A DNA stretch of 64,000 bases, from the NCBI GenBank assembly GCA_003640385.1, contig RCAB01000009.1:372001-436000 (forward strand). Direction: 5' to 3'. The position numbers were made by a program, and so were the translations under genes. The notes under the pieces were generated by a model. That model was given only the letters and a program-made list of their open reading frames with translations, made no database searches and was not told the DNA's origin. This document shows positions 34,271 to 48,800 of the stretch, piece after piece. The stretch's first letter is position 1, and each line of letters starts with the position of its first letter. Source of the stretch: Setaria digitata (lineage: Eukaryota; Nematoda; Chromadorea; Rhabditida; Setariidae).

Positions 34271-37200
34271 AGCAGTGTTACTTGTTTTTACGGTTCTCTC
34301 TAATACTGCCTTTTATTTCGATTGTTACCAATCTAATTCATTTATGGATATTTTCTTAGCTAGTGTTCCGGTGTTTTCGTAATTCAAATCCAATGTTCTT
34401 TCAGCTTTTATAGCAGTGTCTTCATCCCGGTTGCTATATTCAAAATCGGGAATGCTTTGATCTTTCAGGGCCAAAAGCGTGGTTTATATAGAAGGGTTTC
34501 GGGAAATTTTCGGTTTGAATTTTAGATATTACTGTCGAACTCATCGTTGCAGGGCATTTTTGTAACTGGATTTGTTACTAATTGAGAATTCGGGATATGT
34601 TAGAGGTGGACTCTATATAGATATATTTGCATAGCGCAGTGTCTTGTCTTACCAGCAATTTGGCCAGGTGAAGACAGTATCTCGTTGCTTTTAAAAGCCT
34701 TAAAATTTGCGAAAATTTCATAAGCATGTTAAAGCTTGCTAATTGGCATTAATTTTTGATCAGATTTAAAGTGTGTCGTTTTTGACGATTATTTTTAGGA
34801 TAAGAATGATGGCAAATGTTGTTATTCATGAAATTCTTGCTGTTGCAATTTCCCCGTTGAATTCTGGTAATCTCTGACGAAAATTTTTTCTCTCTCTCCC
34901 TCTCTCTGTGATTAAGTCATTGTTCCATTAACCAACTGGAAAGGTTTGTTTCGATTTAAAACGTATTTCTATCTCAAATTCTGCTTGATTACTTGCAAAA
35001 GGCTTTGTTAGGCAAGACTTTTAAGATTTGATAATTCTTAGTCCCTTTGTTGGGAATTTGCTAATTATTCTCATCCCGATGACTCACGTATTTAGTCAAT
35101 TTACTACCACACTGAATTATCGCCCATCACTTCTAGTTAATGCCACTTTATAAATATAATAGTATATTATGTTATTTTTCTTTTGAAAGACTTAAAATCT
35201 AATGAAAAATAACATTAGCTGAATGTGATGAAAGGTAGTGATTTGATTTGTCATCCAAATGAGAATATTTACAATCTTTCAAATAAAAGATTTAAATTTC
35301 ATAAAAGGTCACCAAACGTTATTGGTGACATTTTGTGATCGATAAGATGCTTGTTGTCAAATGTTTTAAGCTAGCCCAACTCAGGCTCAAAGAATTTGTT
35401 TGCTTTGTTACGGATCCTTCATACTACTCTACTGTTTCCTTTTTATATTTCGTTCCTCTCCAGTTTCTTTTTTTTCTTTTTTTCCAGATTTTAAATATCA
35501 CATAAATTGCTATGTATTCTCATAATAACTAATTTGCCTACGACAGTCGCATCTCGCTTCTTGCATCCCAAAATTTCTGTATTGTTTTTCTTGAACTAAA
35601 CTATCAGACGAATATATCAATCCATTTGATTTTCTCAACTACCTTTTTATTGCGAATATTGTGCTCAGGTTTCTGGATGTTATTTTAAAAATTAAGTTAC
35701 ACTTTCTTTTTTTCTTATTGTTTTTGTGACAAAGGTGGCAACGTATTTTAGCAACAACTTGACTGTACTAGTGGTTTGGTATAGCTTAATTCCTGATAAG
35801 ATTAATAGATAAATATTGTTTTAGTCCATCATTATTAATATAACCGAAAATTCTTTTCAGTAATTGTTTTCCATTCTTCACATAATTTGTGCATATTACA
35901 TCCTCATACTTTTAATATTAATCAAAATTGGTTTTCTAGATTGCTCATTTTGACCATGATCATCTTATTCCGTATTCTACTTTGCCATCAACATTTATCG
36001 TTCATTCTGGATGTGTTTTTTCGATTTACCATTTTGCTTTAGCTTCCTTCGTTGATTACATTCATAAATTAGAACTTTCTTTTAAGCACATGATCCTTAT
36101 CTTCGCTCTTTTTTATGTGATTATAATCAATTTTTATTTGCACGGGTAGCACAGTTCTTGCGTTATTCTTTTATTTGGTCTCGCAGTTCTTGTACATGCA
36201 ATTTAATTGACAACTAATTAAATGTAGAAATAACCATGCTCATTAGGTTAACATTGTCATTCTGCCAGTTACTTAAAAAAAAAAAGCAACTTTTTCCTTC
36301 CGGTGAAATGTAACCTTTAGGAGTAAGGCAAATCGTGTTTTATACATCTTTTTTCAGATCTATTCCTTTGTATGTACAAAATGAAAGATCTCCATTAACT
36401 TTATTGCAGTAGTACTTTTATTAGCTGTGCAGTAAAGACATAGCAGGGATTGTTTCAAATATGTTGCAGAAATTACGACAAACCGCTAAACCAGAATCCC
36501 TCGTAATTATTCTCAAGTGATCAATAGTCATTTGAAACGACAAGAAAAAACACACAAAGGCAGTTTTCTAATTATAGAAACATAATCACCAGGAATACAA
36601 ACATTTTGCGTGGTTGGCAATCTAACTATGCCATTTTGACTAAGTGAAAGGAAATGAGTGACTGCTTACCCACAAGACATGTGATCAATTAAATCCATTG
36701 TTGTATGTGTATAAACGGGTCACCTTTGTTCTACGATTAATTAACTGATGGTCACTTTCGTTGCATCTATTTATTTGGGATTGGTTTTTTCTTTCAACAT
36801 GATGTCGAAATTATTTAGCAACTTAAATCTTTCGGTTGACAACTACGACCACTTATTGAGACATTAACTGCAATTCAAAGGTGCATTGTCTTATCTGAAC
36901 CGGATTTTTCCTTGGTTTGGATTCAGTACTTTTCCATGAGATTAAGTGCTCTCCGTATTTCAAACCTCACCGTAGTCATTCAAACAATGTAAAAAAAAGT
37001 TACAAAAGTTCGCATAAATGATATCTCGAAATGTAGTTGACATCAGCATCATCACTAGCAATTTAAGTTGAAATGTAAAGTAATCGGAAGTGATCACCTG
37101 TCACTGATGAGTTGGGGTCACACCTGTTACCAACCCGCAGGTGGGTACCCGATCTAGTTTCTGTGAATGCTATTGAGTTAAGGATCATCGGAGGTCTATC

Positions 37201-39023
37201 TTTTTGCTAGCTTTAGTTTTAGCTTGTAGAACTTAAGCTTTAAAATTGAGCAGTTTTCGGTAAGCCATCATGGAGTGAATAACTGTGGTCCTTGATTGGA
37301 GGATTATTTACCAAAAGAGTATTGTATTGTTCGTAGGAAATGTCACACTTTCAGGTGATGTTTTTTTTTTCTTTGTTTTTAATATTTACGAATTTTAATT
37401 TCTAATGAAAGCCAATGTTAGTAATTATCAGACAAAAGGAGTCATCATTTATAAACTAAATTATTAAAATTTAATTAATTTAATTTAATTAAAACTTATT
37501 TTAGTAATTGCTAATTATTAAATAAAAATTCTTTCCTGTCCTCTCAATTATGGCATAGCAGGAGGACTAAACTTCATCCCTTATGCTATATTTTAATAAT
37601 TTCAATTCGAACCATTCCGCACTAATTGATGTTGTCGGTATCACTCGGGAATATAACCTGATTCATAAAAGAATTCGTAAAAGAAAATCGTTGAATTTCT
37701 TCATCCAACTTAAATCTGAGAAGTACACTAGAAATATTTAATTTGTTCATCAAAATCCTTGGAGACAAGTGAAAAATTGCAAATTTTTCAATTTTATTTA
37801 AAAAAGCGCCTTTTTTTTCATTTGCTCCTCTCTTCCAACTTTTTTTTTTTCAGTTTTTAGTTGGCAAAAATAATTTCTACTTTTGAATTCTAATAGATTA
37901 AAGGAGGTTTTTTTTCGGATTCTAATATATGTGGATGAAAGTACAAAAGAAATTCTTTTAAAATTTCAATATCAAATCTCAATAAGAGATATCGAAGCTA
38001 ATTTGCCGGATATTACCTCATTTAATGAAAAATACGGATACCAACAATTGTGAAGTGTTTATTTTAAGCGAAACATTTTGAACAGCAGTAAATCATATTT
38101 CAGTTTTGATTTTTTGTACAGAAACAAATTTGAACGAACGAAGGACACTGAGGATTTTTAAAGATGACACTGAAATTTCAATAAAAATTTTATTTTTCGG
38201 CAGAACTTTTATTAAATTGTCTTATGAATAAGAATTATTTGTGTTTGCTCAATTTTATACATAAATTTAAAGTAACATTCAGAAAAGAATTGATAAGCGA
38301 AGTGAAAAATAGATATTAGTTCTCATTTGAAACAATTTCAAGGCATTTTATTGTGCCATTATACATTGTCTATTGAAATGGGAAATTTTGTTCATTATGA
38401 TTAATTGAACAATAAAAAATTCCTTTCATTTTCTCTCTGTTGAATCGAAATTTCGAATTTTTCTTTTTTTTTTTTCTTAAATACATAACAAATTTGAGAG
38501 AAATGTTGAAAATGAATGATAATAATTAACAGCTGTAGGACAGTTACTTCATTAACGAAACAAATTTAAAAGAATGCCTAAAAATAGTTTACATCGAAAA
38601 ACACTGGAAATGCTATCAGCGAAAGAAAATGTCTCATGCAGTTATGAGGCATATCCTTTTACCAGGAATGATGTTTTGCAATTTGAAAATTATTTCAAAT
38701 TTTAGATTGAATTAATTTTCAGGAAACAAAACAGATTCTCAAATAAATCATTAGTTCTGGTAACATTCGTTGAATTTATTGGAAACTTTTAGGTTCTGAA
38801 CAGTGAAATTATTTGAAAACCGACAAATCGCTCCACAATAAAGGTGAACCATACTTTTGCTTGTGCAGTATTTGTCCTTCATTTTATTGTGAATAATCAA
38901 TAAATTTTAATTGAGACTTAAAAAATTTCAGACTCTTATGGACGGTAATTAAATGAACTAAAATAGCATTAGCTATTGATAATGACCGATAACCTTTCTT
39001 GATTTCCCTAATTTTAGATACAT
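34271..39023. other. 4.75 kb non-coding AT-rich region
   Basis: No open frame over 60 codons and no exon pattern was found on either strand. The sequence has many T and A runs, a CT-rich patch at 34889-34907, and an AATTTAATT-type repeat at about 37465-37500. It separates convergent genes, the plus-strand exons ending at 34270 and the minus-strand desaturase ending at 39024, so it should contain both 3' ends. Confidence 0.6.
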
Positions 39024-41337
39024 TTAAGAAGCTTTCGCCCATTTTAAATCATCAGTACGTGGTTTCATTCCCGTTAACCCCGTGACAATAAATTCAGCGG
39101 CACGCCAGAAACCGATTGCATCTAGTGGACCGTTTAACCAGCCAGTGGTAATACAATATCCACATGCGTGTGGCGATATATGATGAAGTTTATGACCTTT
39201 ACGTGAGAGTATCACGTGCCAATTCTGTAGTATTTCTACCCAACGTGGCAATCCAAGATATGTATGTGACCATTTGTGTATCTGAAATCAGTTAAAGATT
39301 AAAAATCAGTGTCTTTAGCATTTATAATAAGGAAGTATACGTAAAATTAGAGCGAACAGTGACCTTCCAATTTGAACTCGGCCAAAACTGATCTAAAATT
39401 AGACTCAGCTTGGCTAGTCAAATAATCAAAACAAAGAATATTTCGTTATTTCTTGACATTTATTTGTGTTGAAATTTTTGAAGGCTTGAATAATCTCAAT
39501 AATAAATTTTGACTAAATTATTCATTTATCAAATTTTTGATACCTGATTGGTAAGCGCAACATAAATAGCCAAAAGTAAGTAAAACCAATGCGACACAGT
39601 TAAAGCATCCAACTCGGAAAATGATAACACTACATGCTGATAAATAATATGACTGAGCTTCGGTATTATTAGCAAAAAATTATCACCATTGCATTCGATG
39701 AAGTCATGACGTGTTATGGCTGTTGGATCCACATGATGTTCACGAAATGATCGAATAAAATGCTAAAAATCTGTGAACTTTAAATGATTTTCTGTCATAT
39801 ATATAATTTTGTATAAATTATTACAAATGTAAAGACAAAAAAGAATTGATAAGTTCAGCAGGAATTTCAGTAGCATATTGCATTATGAATGCTTGCAGTA
39901 TCGTTGGAAATTTAAAAGAGATTGTTCATTTCTTTTCGCAGCGCTTTTACCGTCCTATCAAATAAATATGTGCATATATAAGAATGTTTAAGTAGCAAGA
40001 AGATAAGTAAATTTCTCCTAAAACATTCCTTCTCTATCGGATACGGCAAAATAAATTTCGGTAAATGAAGTAATTAAAGCGATTTGACCTGAGTTCAGTG
40101 ACGTAAAAAGAAGATACAGAAAAACTCCCAAATTTCTTTTTCTGTTCTTGAGAATGCCAAAGACAACTATTAATCTCTTAAAAGTGTAGAACGGATTGAT
40201 ATTATCATGAAATACTTTTTTTTCTTTTCAGTCGTTATTTCAAAGAGGAAAAAATTTTCGAGTTTCTCATTGCAGTTTAAGAGCTTACTGGAGAATAAAG
40301 CATTTCTTTTAGGTTCGATTTATTTCCTTCTGACATGATCGGATTAGTCAATGATAGAGGTAAACAAACATTACTGTAAATTTGGGAAAATGGCAAATTA
40401 TAGCCAAAAGAGATTCTACAAATATTTTAAAGATATCACTAAAAAAAAAAATTTTTAAATTTTGGAAATTCGAATTTAACTAAAAAACTAATTTTATTTG
40501 ATTAAATTTCAGTCTAAATGGTATGTTATATTTGCCTTTTAAGCAAAATTTCACCCTAATTTTTTTAGCAGCAGAAAAAGAAAATTTGGAGAAACAAACC
40601 CTGCCAATGAATGTATCAACACTACCGAAGGAATCGGCAGCCCAATGAACCAAACCGGATAATAGGTCGGCTGTCAGAATACCCAAAAATGCAAAGAATA
40701 ATACGGAAGGCAAGAAAGATAGTTTGAATCGTTCTAGTAAGAGAAATATAACAATCAACAATTCCATAATACCAATTCCGGTTGAAATAGTTTCTTGAAG
40801 ACGTTTTTCTGAAAATTTCACGCTGAATCAGTTAGCTAATTACGATGGCGATAATACCTAATTGTATAATGTGTGACAACTTTATTGCGAAGTTTGCATT
40901 CTCGAAATAAACTCTACGAATTATTAATTAGAGACTCTTCAAATAATGTCATTAGGATGTTGTGAGAGAAAGAAAAAAGTTTAGACTTCATAACAATTAC
41001 AATTGTTAGGTGCTCAGCAGGATGATTTTAATAACATTCATTCAAAATGCATTGACAAAATTCCTGTGAAAATTTTGTAATGCTGTTTATTTAGTTCATT
41101 TTTTTAAAAGATTTTAATTTTCATGCCTTATACTTCTGAAAAATATTTACCTCGACTGTAGAGAGCAGCTAATTTTTTAGCGCCGGTATGATTTGGTCCC
41201 CAACGCAATTTAAAAATACCTTCTGGATTGGTATTTCCGTTTAAATTATTTTCCGGCACGACATCTCCGGAGCTAACGATCCACTCATCATCTCGATCGA
41301 CTGCCAATTGTTGTGTTGCTACACATTTTTTGTCCAT
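39024..41337 (-). CDS. PEDS1: Plasmanylethanolamine desaturase (TMEM189/Kua/CarF family)
   Basis: Introduces the vinyl-ether double bond that turns plasmanyl- into plasmenyl-ethanolamine (plasmalogen), a membrane enzyme of the endoplasmic reticulum. Four exons read on the minus strand join in phase to 290 residues: 41337-41151, 40808-40600, 39762-39544, 39281-39024. Human PEDS1 has 270 residues. Family signatures are visible in order: ALYSREKRLQE, hydrophobic segments around [13 protein letters not shown] and [15 protein letters not shown], then [50 protein letters not shown] and [11 protein letters not shown], followed by CITTGWLN and the C-terminal [15 protein letters not shown]. The His clusters are the presumed di-iron ligands. 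One His of the human HHRIHH cluster is Gly here (GHKLHH). No bacterial signs: introns are normal for the window. Identification is firm; the substrate range is inferred from the family. Confidence 0.95.
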
Positions 41338-41882
41338 GTTACCAGTTATGGCAGATTAATTAATAAATTAAATATAGATTTTTTTTTCCTTTGATAAATT
41401 CGAAACAGTTCCTTCGCAATAATTCTTTTCCAAAACACAACACCTGTAAATTTATAATCATGAAATCCGTAAAACTATGTTGAAATTTTTTACCATAAGT
41501 AAATAATTAAATAATGAAGAAAAAGAAAAAAGATTATTCATTTAGCGAATATAAAAATATTATAATCGAAATGAAAAAATCACCCACTTATGTTCAACAA
41601 AGCTGTGCATAAATTTTTATCATACAAAAAAAGGGAAAGCAATAAAATGATATGATGTAATCCTGGGAGGAAAATGAGAAACTGAAAAATTTTCAATATG
41701 ATATTTTAATGTTCGTAAGCAAATCTGTTTTTTCCTTCTTTATAATTATTCAAATGCATCATCAACTTCCTAATTATACTTTAATAAATGTTTTGTTTGG
41801 GGAAAATACTATTTAATAAATAAGCAAGCCTCATCAACAACGAACGAAATGGATCCTTAATAAGCAAATAAACAAATAGGAC

Positions 41883-42073
41883 ATGATATGATATGATATG
41901 GTATTATATTATATTATATGAACAGATGCGACATGATATGCCGGACAATAAAATGATGACAAAAAAGTAATCTTTAATGATTAACTAAAGTTCTTTAACA
42001 AGCCGTTGAATGAATTATTAATACACAAACAATTAACAGATGAATGATGTGATATGATATTATGTGATAAGAT
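41883..42073. repeat. ATATG/ATATT microsatellite patches
   Basis: Short tandem runs of ATGAT and ATATT units at 41883-41920, again at 41932-41940 and 42047-42073. Imperfect, non-coding. Confidence 0.7.
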
Positions 42074-44726
42074 ATGGCTACAGGAAATATAAAGTGGCAG
42101 CAAAATGTAACATGAAAGTGGTATTCTTTATAAAATACCAACCAAGTAAGCTTCATCGATAAGCACAAAATAAAAGGAGAGAAGAAAGAGATTGGTGGAA
42201 CAAATATATGATGAAATAGGCTGCCAACTGACAATATATCAAGTGAAGATTGGCCTGCTAGCAGTAAGATTAATTGAAAATGATCAGATGAACTGAACTT
42301 TTTTCTTTTTTTTTCCTGCAATCAATCAATAAATGAAGTTTAAAAGTTTAATGTCATCCAGTGATTGCATGGGAATCAATGCTACTATAATAAGCTTAGC
42401 ATACCTGTTTCATTTATTATGGATGAATAAAAAAAGAAATGAAACGGTCGGGAAGAAACGATTTTTTCTTTCATTCTTCCCTTCCCAAATATTTGCACTG
42501 ATGGTATTCAAAAGTTTTGCTGCAGTTAGTTTTTAAGTTCAATTAATTTCGGTTAATTGGAGAATCTTATTTTCGTGTTTAGTTTCTGCAAGGAATCAAA
42601 TCAATGCCAAAATTTGGACAAATTATGCACATTTTGTTTATTTAGCAAATGCTTGTATTGATATAAATTTTTTTAATGCGACAAATTTAACAGTATTTAA
42701 ATGTCCTAAAAAAAAAGGAGAAATAATCGATTAAAAGAATTTAGTAAATGTACATGTGAAAAAATTGGTATAACGGTTAAATGATAAAATGGAAATATCA
42801 ATTTACATTGGTAACTAATTTTTTTAAAAATTTTAAGCAGACTTTATTGCACAACTAAATAACCATAACCACCTGAGAACATACCATTATAGCAAAGTAA
42901 ACAAGCAATAAAAAGTAATGTTAAATGAATTTAAAAATGCCAATATGTAAATTAGCTCCGTATTTAAATAAAAGCTGTGAAAAGTTCAGCGTTAACTAAT
43001 GAAAAATGCATGAAATTACATGAGCTCAAGAAGCAAAATTATAATATAAAATGAAAATTTTATGTAATATAACGCTTTATGCAAATGGTTTGTTATCTTT
43101 TGTTTGTTCTATTTCCAAATCTTTTCAATGGCACATTCTTCTCTTGAGATATTGAAAAATAAAAATTTAGCTTGAATATTCCATCCAACTATAGGGTCAT
43201 CCTCAAATAAAAAAAATATTGTCACTGGTTAATTTACAAGGCTAAATGATTTAAATCGGCTAATCAGCCATGTCGTGACCCATTTATATAGATCAACATA
43301 AAGATTAAACTGCTATTATGAACTTTAAAAAAGAAGAAAAAGATTTTACTGGAAATAACTTCCCGTCCCTTTGCTTCATTTGACGTCATTAGACAAATGT
43401 ATCGAAGTAGCTTTGAAAAAAACTACCGTTTCATTGCTGATGAGACCAAGTGAGGGGTTGTTTGATTTTATGCATCATTTCAAATTTCAGTAAGTTGTGA
43501 TTCATTCCCGAAATTTGCTTCACTTCGATGCTCTCAAATTTTTATTTAATTACGGCTAGATTATTGTTTGTTTCACTTGTATCTGTCATTTTAAAAAAAA
43601 CGAATTATACTTCCAAAAATTTTCAAACATTTACTGCAATCATAACAACTTTTATATAGCACTTTTTTTGAAGAATTTAGATTTGATAAATAACGGATGC
43701 TACTTCAAAATTAACCAGAATGTAATGTAAATTCGTTAAAGCGAAACGTGAGGGAACGAAATGTGCACTGTCAGAGGTAAATATGAACAGCTCAAAAGAA
43801 AGGCAAATTAATCAATTGACATCAAAGGATGAATATTATGATACTATCAAATGTGAAAAATACGTTAAACATGAAAAATGAAATGATCAAGAAAGGAGAA
43901 ACAAATGTGAGAAACGTGATTATCGACTGTAGTAATTATAATGAATAAGCCAACACTGATAATGTTGTACTTACTGATAATGATAGCATTCGATAACAGT
44001 CTATAAGATGTACATTTATACATTCACATAGTCATTGAAAATTGTCATTATCACAGCCACATTAAGGTCGCTATCGTTGCACTGATAAACTTTGTACTTT
44101 CTTTATCGCACCGTTGCAATCTTTGATAATCAGTGATGGAATTTTGTAATGTAACTGATATCGCACAAAAAACTGTTCCATTTTTTTCAATTTTCTTTAT
44201 CAGTCGAAAGGTTTCATTTATTTTCATTAACAGAAAATAAGCAGCAATGTATAAATGTAATTCGAAGTAAACCACAACCTTTGCAGCAGTCACTCTGACG
44301 CCGTTAACTGTCATCTAACGTAAGTTTATTTCAGAAAAAATTACGCAACAGAAAAGAAACTCAAATTCTCTGTGTTGTGCATATCTATGCTGAGACAACT
44401 GAAACCAACAAGGTTTGTGTAATTAGAGAACAAATGCAATTTCATTAAAAGAAATTCAAGTTTCATTGGAAGATGCCATCAGCAAGTTGACAGCTGACAA
44501 ATTAGATGGTAAACAATGGCTGAAACCTTAATTAAAATCCTAAAATATACTTCAGTATGCAGTAGTAGAAGAGGTAAATAAACTTTAAAAGTGAATTCAA
44601 AATGCTAAAATTATATCACATGAAATTAATTCCAACAATGCCTAAAAGACTGATCAAACTCAACGTTCAGTTAAAACCAAAGTTAAATAAGTATGGACAG
44701 TAATGTTTAAATTTCGAAGAAACGAT

Positions 44727-44784
44727 GAGGGAGAAGAGAGAGAGAGAGAGAGAGGGAGAAAGAGGGAGAGCGAGGGAAAAAAGG
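44727..44784 (+). repeat. GA-rich purine tract
   Basis: An almost pure A/G stretch containing about ten consecutive GA units, in non-coding DNA upstream of the desaturase gene. Confidence 0.8.
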
Positions 44785-45865
44785 AAAGCTATTTGTACTA
44801 GGCTTAACAAAGGCTGAAACGAATGAAAGGCTAATAGTACTACGGAAATGTACTGCTCAAAGTTAAACAGCCAAAATGAAGGCGAAGGAAAAAGGATGGA
44901 TGGAGGTATTACAATGTAACCTATGACCTTTGCTGTTGTCGCGATATGTATCAATTATGCTAACCAGCTGTTGTTTCTTCCCTACCTTCTACATTATGCG
45001 TCTGACGGTTTAGAAAGAAATAGTATGATAATGATAGTGCGAAGAGATAGAGATACCTGTCCTAACACCAAAACAATACTATGAAGTCATGCCAATTGCT
45101 TGTGTTAACTGGCATTCTACCTAAACATTCAATTAATTATTCATTGTCTATTGCTAGATGAGGAAAGCACTACTGTAGTCTGCAGTGTTGCAGTATCTCG
45201 AAGTTAATTTCTCTCAATCATTTCGTAACGGAATGATTTCATTTGAGCTGGCCATTATCACTTCCATTTTCAAGTTAGAGTTGATTTCAGTTTAAATCAG
45301 TGGACAAATTCAGTCTGACATGAAGGCAATCTAATCATCGTCCTGTTCAAGTAGAAGTTTCTTCTTTATCAGGATTTAATGCACAATTATCTGCTGAAGC
45401 TGTCAGTGATTTCTCAGAATCATTTATTATAAAATTGTTTCATATGACAACAAAGCAAGTCTTGTCAGCGGCAATCATAAAATGCTAAACATGAAAGAGT
45501 AAACAGTGATTGAAATAATTTAAAAATTGGACAACTTCCATTTGGAGCAGCATTTCTACCGAATATTTTGATAGTAACAAATTAATGTCATTAAAAAGGA
45601 ATGACCATCTGTTTACAGCTTATTAAAACAAATAAATAAACAGTATACTGTGACTTGCAAATATATCTAGCTAATTTCTGTGGTGCTGAAATTACCAACA
45701 TAAGCGTTATCAGTGAAGTGCTTCCACTATCACTTATATTAGAAAATGAAATATCCATTCTTTGCTCAGTTCTCGCTCGAAATGAGTAATGAAGTAATTT
45801 ACAAATTATTCTCCACAATGTGGTTTATAACTTCTCAAAAAAGAAGAAATTTAAAAGGCATGATT

Positions 45866-48800
45866 TTATTTCAATGAATAACTTGAATAAATGGTATCAA
45901 GAAATGGTGGAGGTTCGGAAGCTTTTTGAAATTTGGAACGTATTTCATCGACGGACCAGTTTACTTCTAGTGGTTCCATTAGAATACTTCGAGTCTTTTT
46001 TCGGATGCGAACACCGCTACCTGCCGTGTTCGATCCACGTACTTGCAATGATGTACGTGGTTGTACGTCACTTTTTGCTGGTACCACAGTTGCTTCACCA
46101 CTAGACTTATTAACTTCTTCTTTAATTGGTGACTGCTTCGACAATCTCAATTGAATTCGATCAGTATTTGTAACAGGTGCTTTCTTGACGTTATTAGTGG
46201 CAGAATAACGAAATCCGATGTTCAATGTGGCGTGAATTTCTGCGTTATTATTACGAGGATTTTCCGGAGTAGGCCTGTCAGTGACATCCTTAGAATTTTT
46301 ACCAGTAGACTTGTCGGACACTGAATTAAGGTCTATTATAGAAGTGTTAATCTGTTTCTGTTTCAATTCTGATTTAAGTTGTGATTGCCTAGACCACAGT
46401 TTGGACGCCGTAGCTTCTGAGCTAGCAATACGTTCCGATGCACGTCGTACTAAAAATTTATTATGACTGCTATTACTTCGAAGAACTGGTGATGCTATCA
46501 GTGGCATCTGGAACGGTTTCGTTTCTTCCAACGTACTTTCCACGCTTCGCGTGACATCATCAACATACCATGCTTTACCCTCCGGAAATGAGTGCTTCCG
46601 ACCTATATTATTATCACGCATATTAGATGGTCCTGGCTCACTGCTGTTATCTGACTGACGTCTACAAGATTCACGTCGTGTTTGTGAAATAACAGACTCT
46701 TTACGGCGTATCACTGGAGAATGTGAATTGGTTTCTGAATCTTTCCGTCTGGTTGTAGGCGAAGTAATAGCTTGCGCTTCTACTTCTCTTCGGCGAGGTG
46801 CAAGAGGCGAAGCAAAGTGAATTCCTGAATCGACCACCGAATTTGTCGCCTTTTTTTGCATTACAGGACTTTTTTCTGCCCTCCTTGAACTACCCCTACG
46901 CAATAAAATCGGACTTTCTGGCAAGTCTGGTGGTACTGATGTTTGTAAGGTAGAATCAGAATGTAGTGATGCTGTACTTATTGTTGAACTTTTACGCGCT
47001 AATATGGGACTATCTGGATCGAATATAACCGATTTCCGATTGGACGAAGGACTACCTTCTAGTGTTACTGATCGACGAATTGAAGCTGGGCTTCCCTCAA
47101 TTTTTCGACGACATGGTGAGGAAGTACCGAATTCTCGTCGAAGTTTCCAATCTGTACTTCGTCTATCGTTATTTTCATCACTCAGAACAGTATTTTTCCT
47201 GGATGAGTTCGAACAAATCGAAGGAGCACGTGAAAATGGCTTGTCTTCCATTTTTCCTCTTTCCTCAACTCCTTTCCGTCTCCAAACCGGTGTTAATGAT
47301 TTCCTCTGCACATCGGAATTTTCCCGTGAAAGTACCGGGGTCTTGTCGTCATCCTCCTGCTCCACTTCTGTACCAATTTCCTCTTCACCCTCTGTTGAAA
47401 TGCTGCTTACGCAATATCCTGCAATATAATATCTATTAAGGTAGAAAGAATTAAAGACAAAAGTTTTTGGAAGTAACCACTTAGAAGATTGTAATTGCAA
47501 CTTTACTACTAACCTGAAGATGATGTTTGTAAAGGACGATGCTCCCATTTCTTGTAAGTTAACTTAGGTGATAGTGATATACCCAGGGAACAACTGGAGG
47601 CAGGTGACCCGATGATACCTGAATCTGAAGTACTGACTGATGTTTCTAAGCATATGTCGACATCCGATAGCCCTAAAAGATAAAAACTTTTCGGTTTTTG
47701 GTTTCATAAATCTTATTCTGAATTTAAAATTCGTCGTTCCAATAATGAGATGTTATTACAAACCGGAATCATTGGAGACGGACGATGAAATAGCAAGCTG
47801 GATATCCTTAAACGGTTCCAGAAGTAAAGGAGCATTAACAATAAGATATTCTGCCAAATCCGGAAGCCAACTTGTCGCAGAGTCACCTTCTTCAAAGTTA
47901 TGTCGTTATTGGTTTGTTTTCAAAATGTGTGAATAATTCTAATGGTTATAAGGGGTAAATTAATAAGCCAATAAAGCAATTAAGAAGTTCTGCTACCGTT
48001 TTGAAATTGAAATCCTGTCCAGAAACTGTGGGGTTACCCGATGTTATCAGGTGAGGAAGGCATTGCACCGACCTTCTCAATACCTGTGGGGCAATCAATT
48101 CATTTGGTGAATAATGTCAGGTAATATGACCGGTAATTTGAGATTAAATATTAATAATTCAAATGCTGATTGTACAGACTTTTGGCAGCAGAAGAACAAA
48201 TGACTCACTGGGATTATCCAAAAGACTGGGGGCAATGCAGACGGCCAATGATTGAGCGGTCATTTTTGACTGCGGTGAATTTGCGATTGCTCGAAGCAGT
48301 CGAAGAAATTTAGAAAGAAGAGCGGAATGTGCCGATGGTAACATCTGCAACAATTTGCGTACAGCTTTTTGACAATCCATTGTTTGCTCCATTGCTGATG
48401 CCCATAACTCGAAATTTCCGGATAACAGCAATTTCCCCGGGATTTCTCGCAAGTATTCCTGAAATATTACAAGAATTTCCTCCCTATCTATATGGTATAC
48501 CCCGCTATAATCCTTATGGTGCGTGTATTTGGAGAATTCTGTTATTATTATTGTTACCTTCAGAAGAGCAGCCGTGACGTGCGGATTAAACTGATAAAAA
48601 TCAGGTACTGAACCACGATCAAGCTGTGCTCGTAACATACGTACAGTACTCTGCTTGGGTGATTTCCGAAATAAGCCTTCGATGTCCACTCCGTGAAGCA
48701 TCAAGTGGTCAATCATCGTTAGCACTGGCTGAGGTGGTGATGAACCCTCTAGTGGTCGTCCAAAGAAGCGTCGAGAATCTGATCGAGTCAGTACTCGCCT

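Larger units (their letters stand above)
41338..45865. other. 4.5 kb non-coding AT-rich region
   Basis: This lies upstream of the desaturase and downstream of the RhoGAP gene (both minus strand). It should contain the desaturase promoter, though the sequence just before its ATG shows no acceptor-like site, and the RhoGAP 3' untranslated region near 45865. I see no coding exons. Repeats include ATATG-type microsatellites at 41883-41920 and 42047-42073 and a GA tract at 44727-44784. Confidence 0.6.

Noticed and set aside
47419..47548. Upstream extension of the last RhoGAP exon to a Met at 47548
   Set aside because: It is intron sequence read through; the acceptor at 47419-47421 and the in-phase exon 47672-47514 explain the gene better.
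48038..48083. Small minus-strand segment with good acceptor and donor between RhoGAP exons
   Set aside because: Including it breaks the frame at the next exon (47889), whereas joining 48209 directly to 47889 keeps it.
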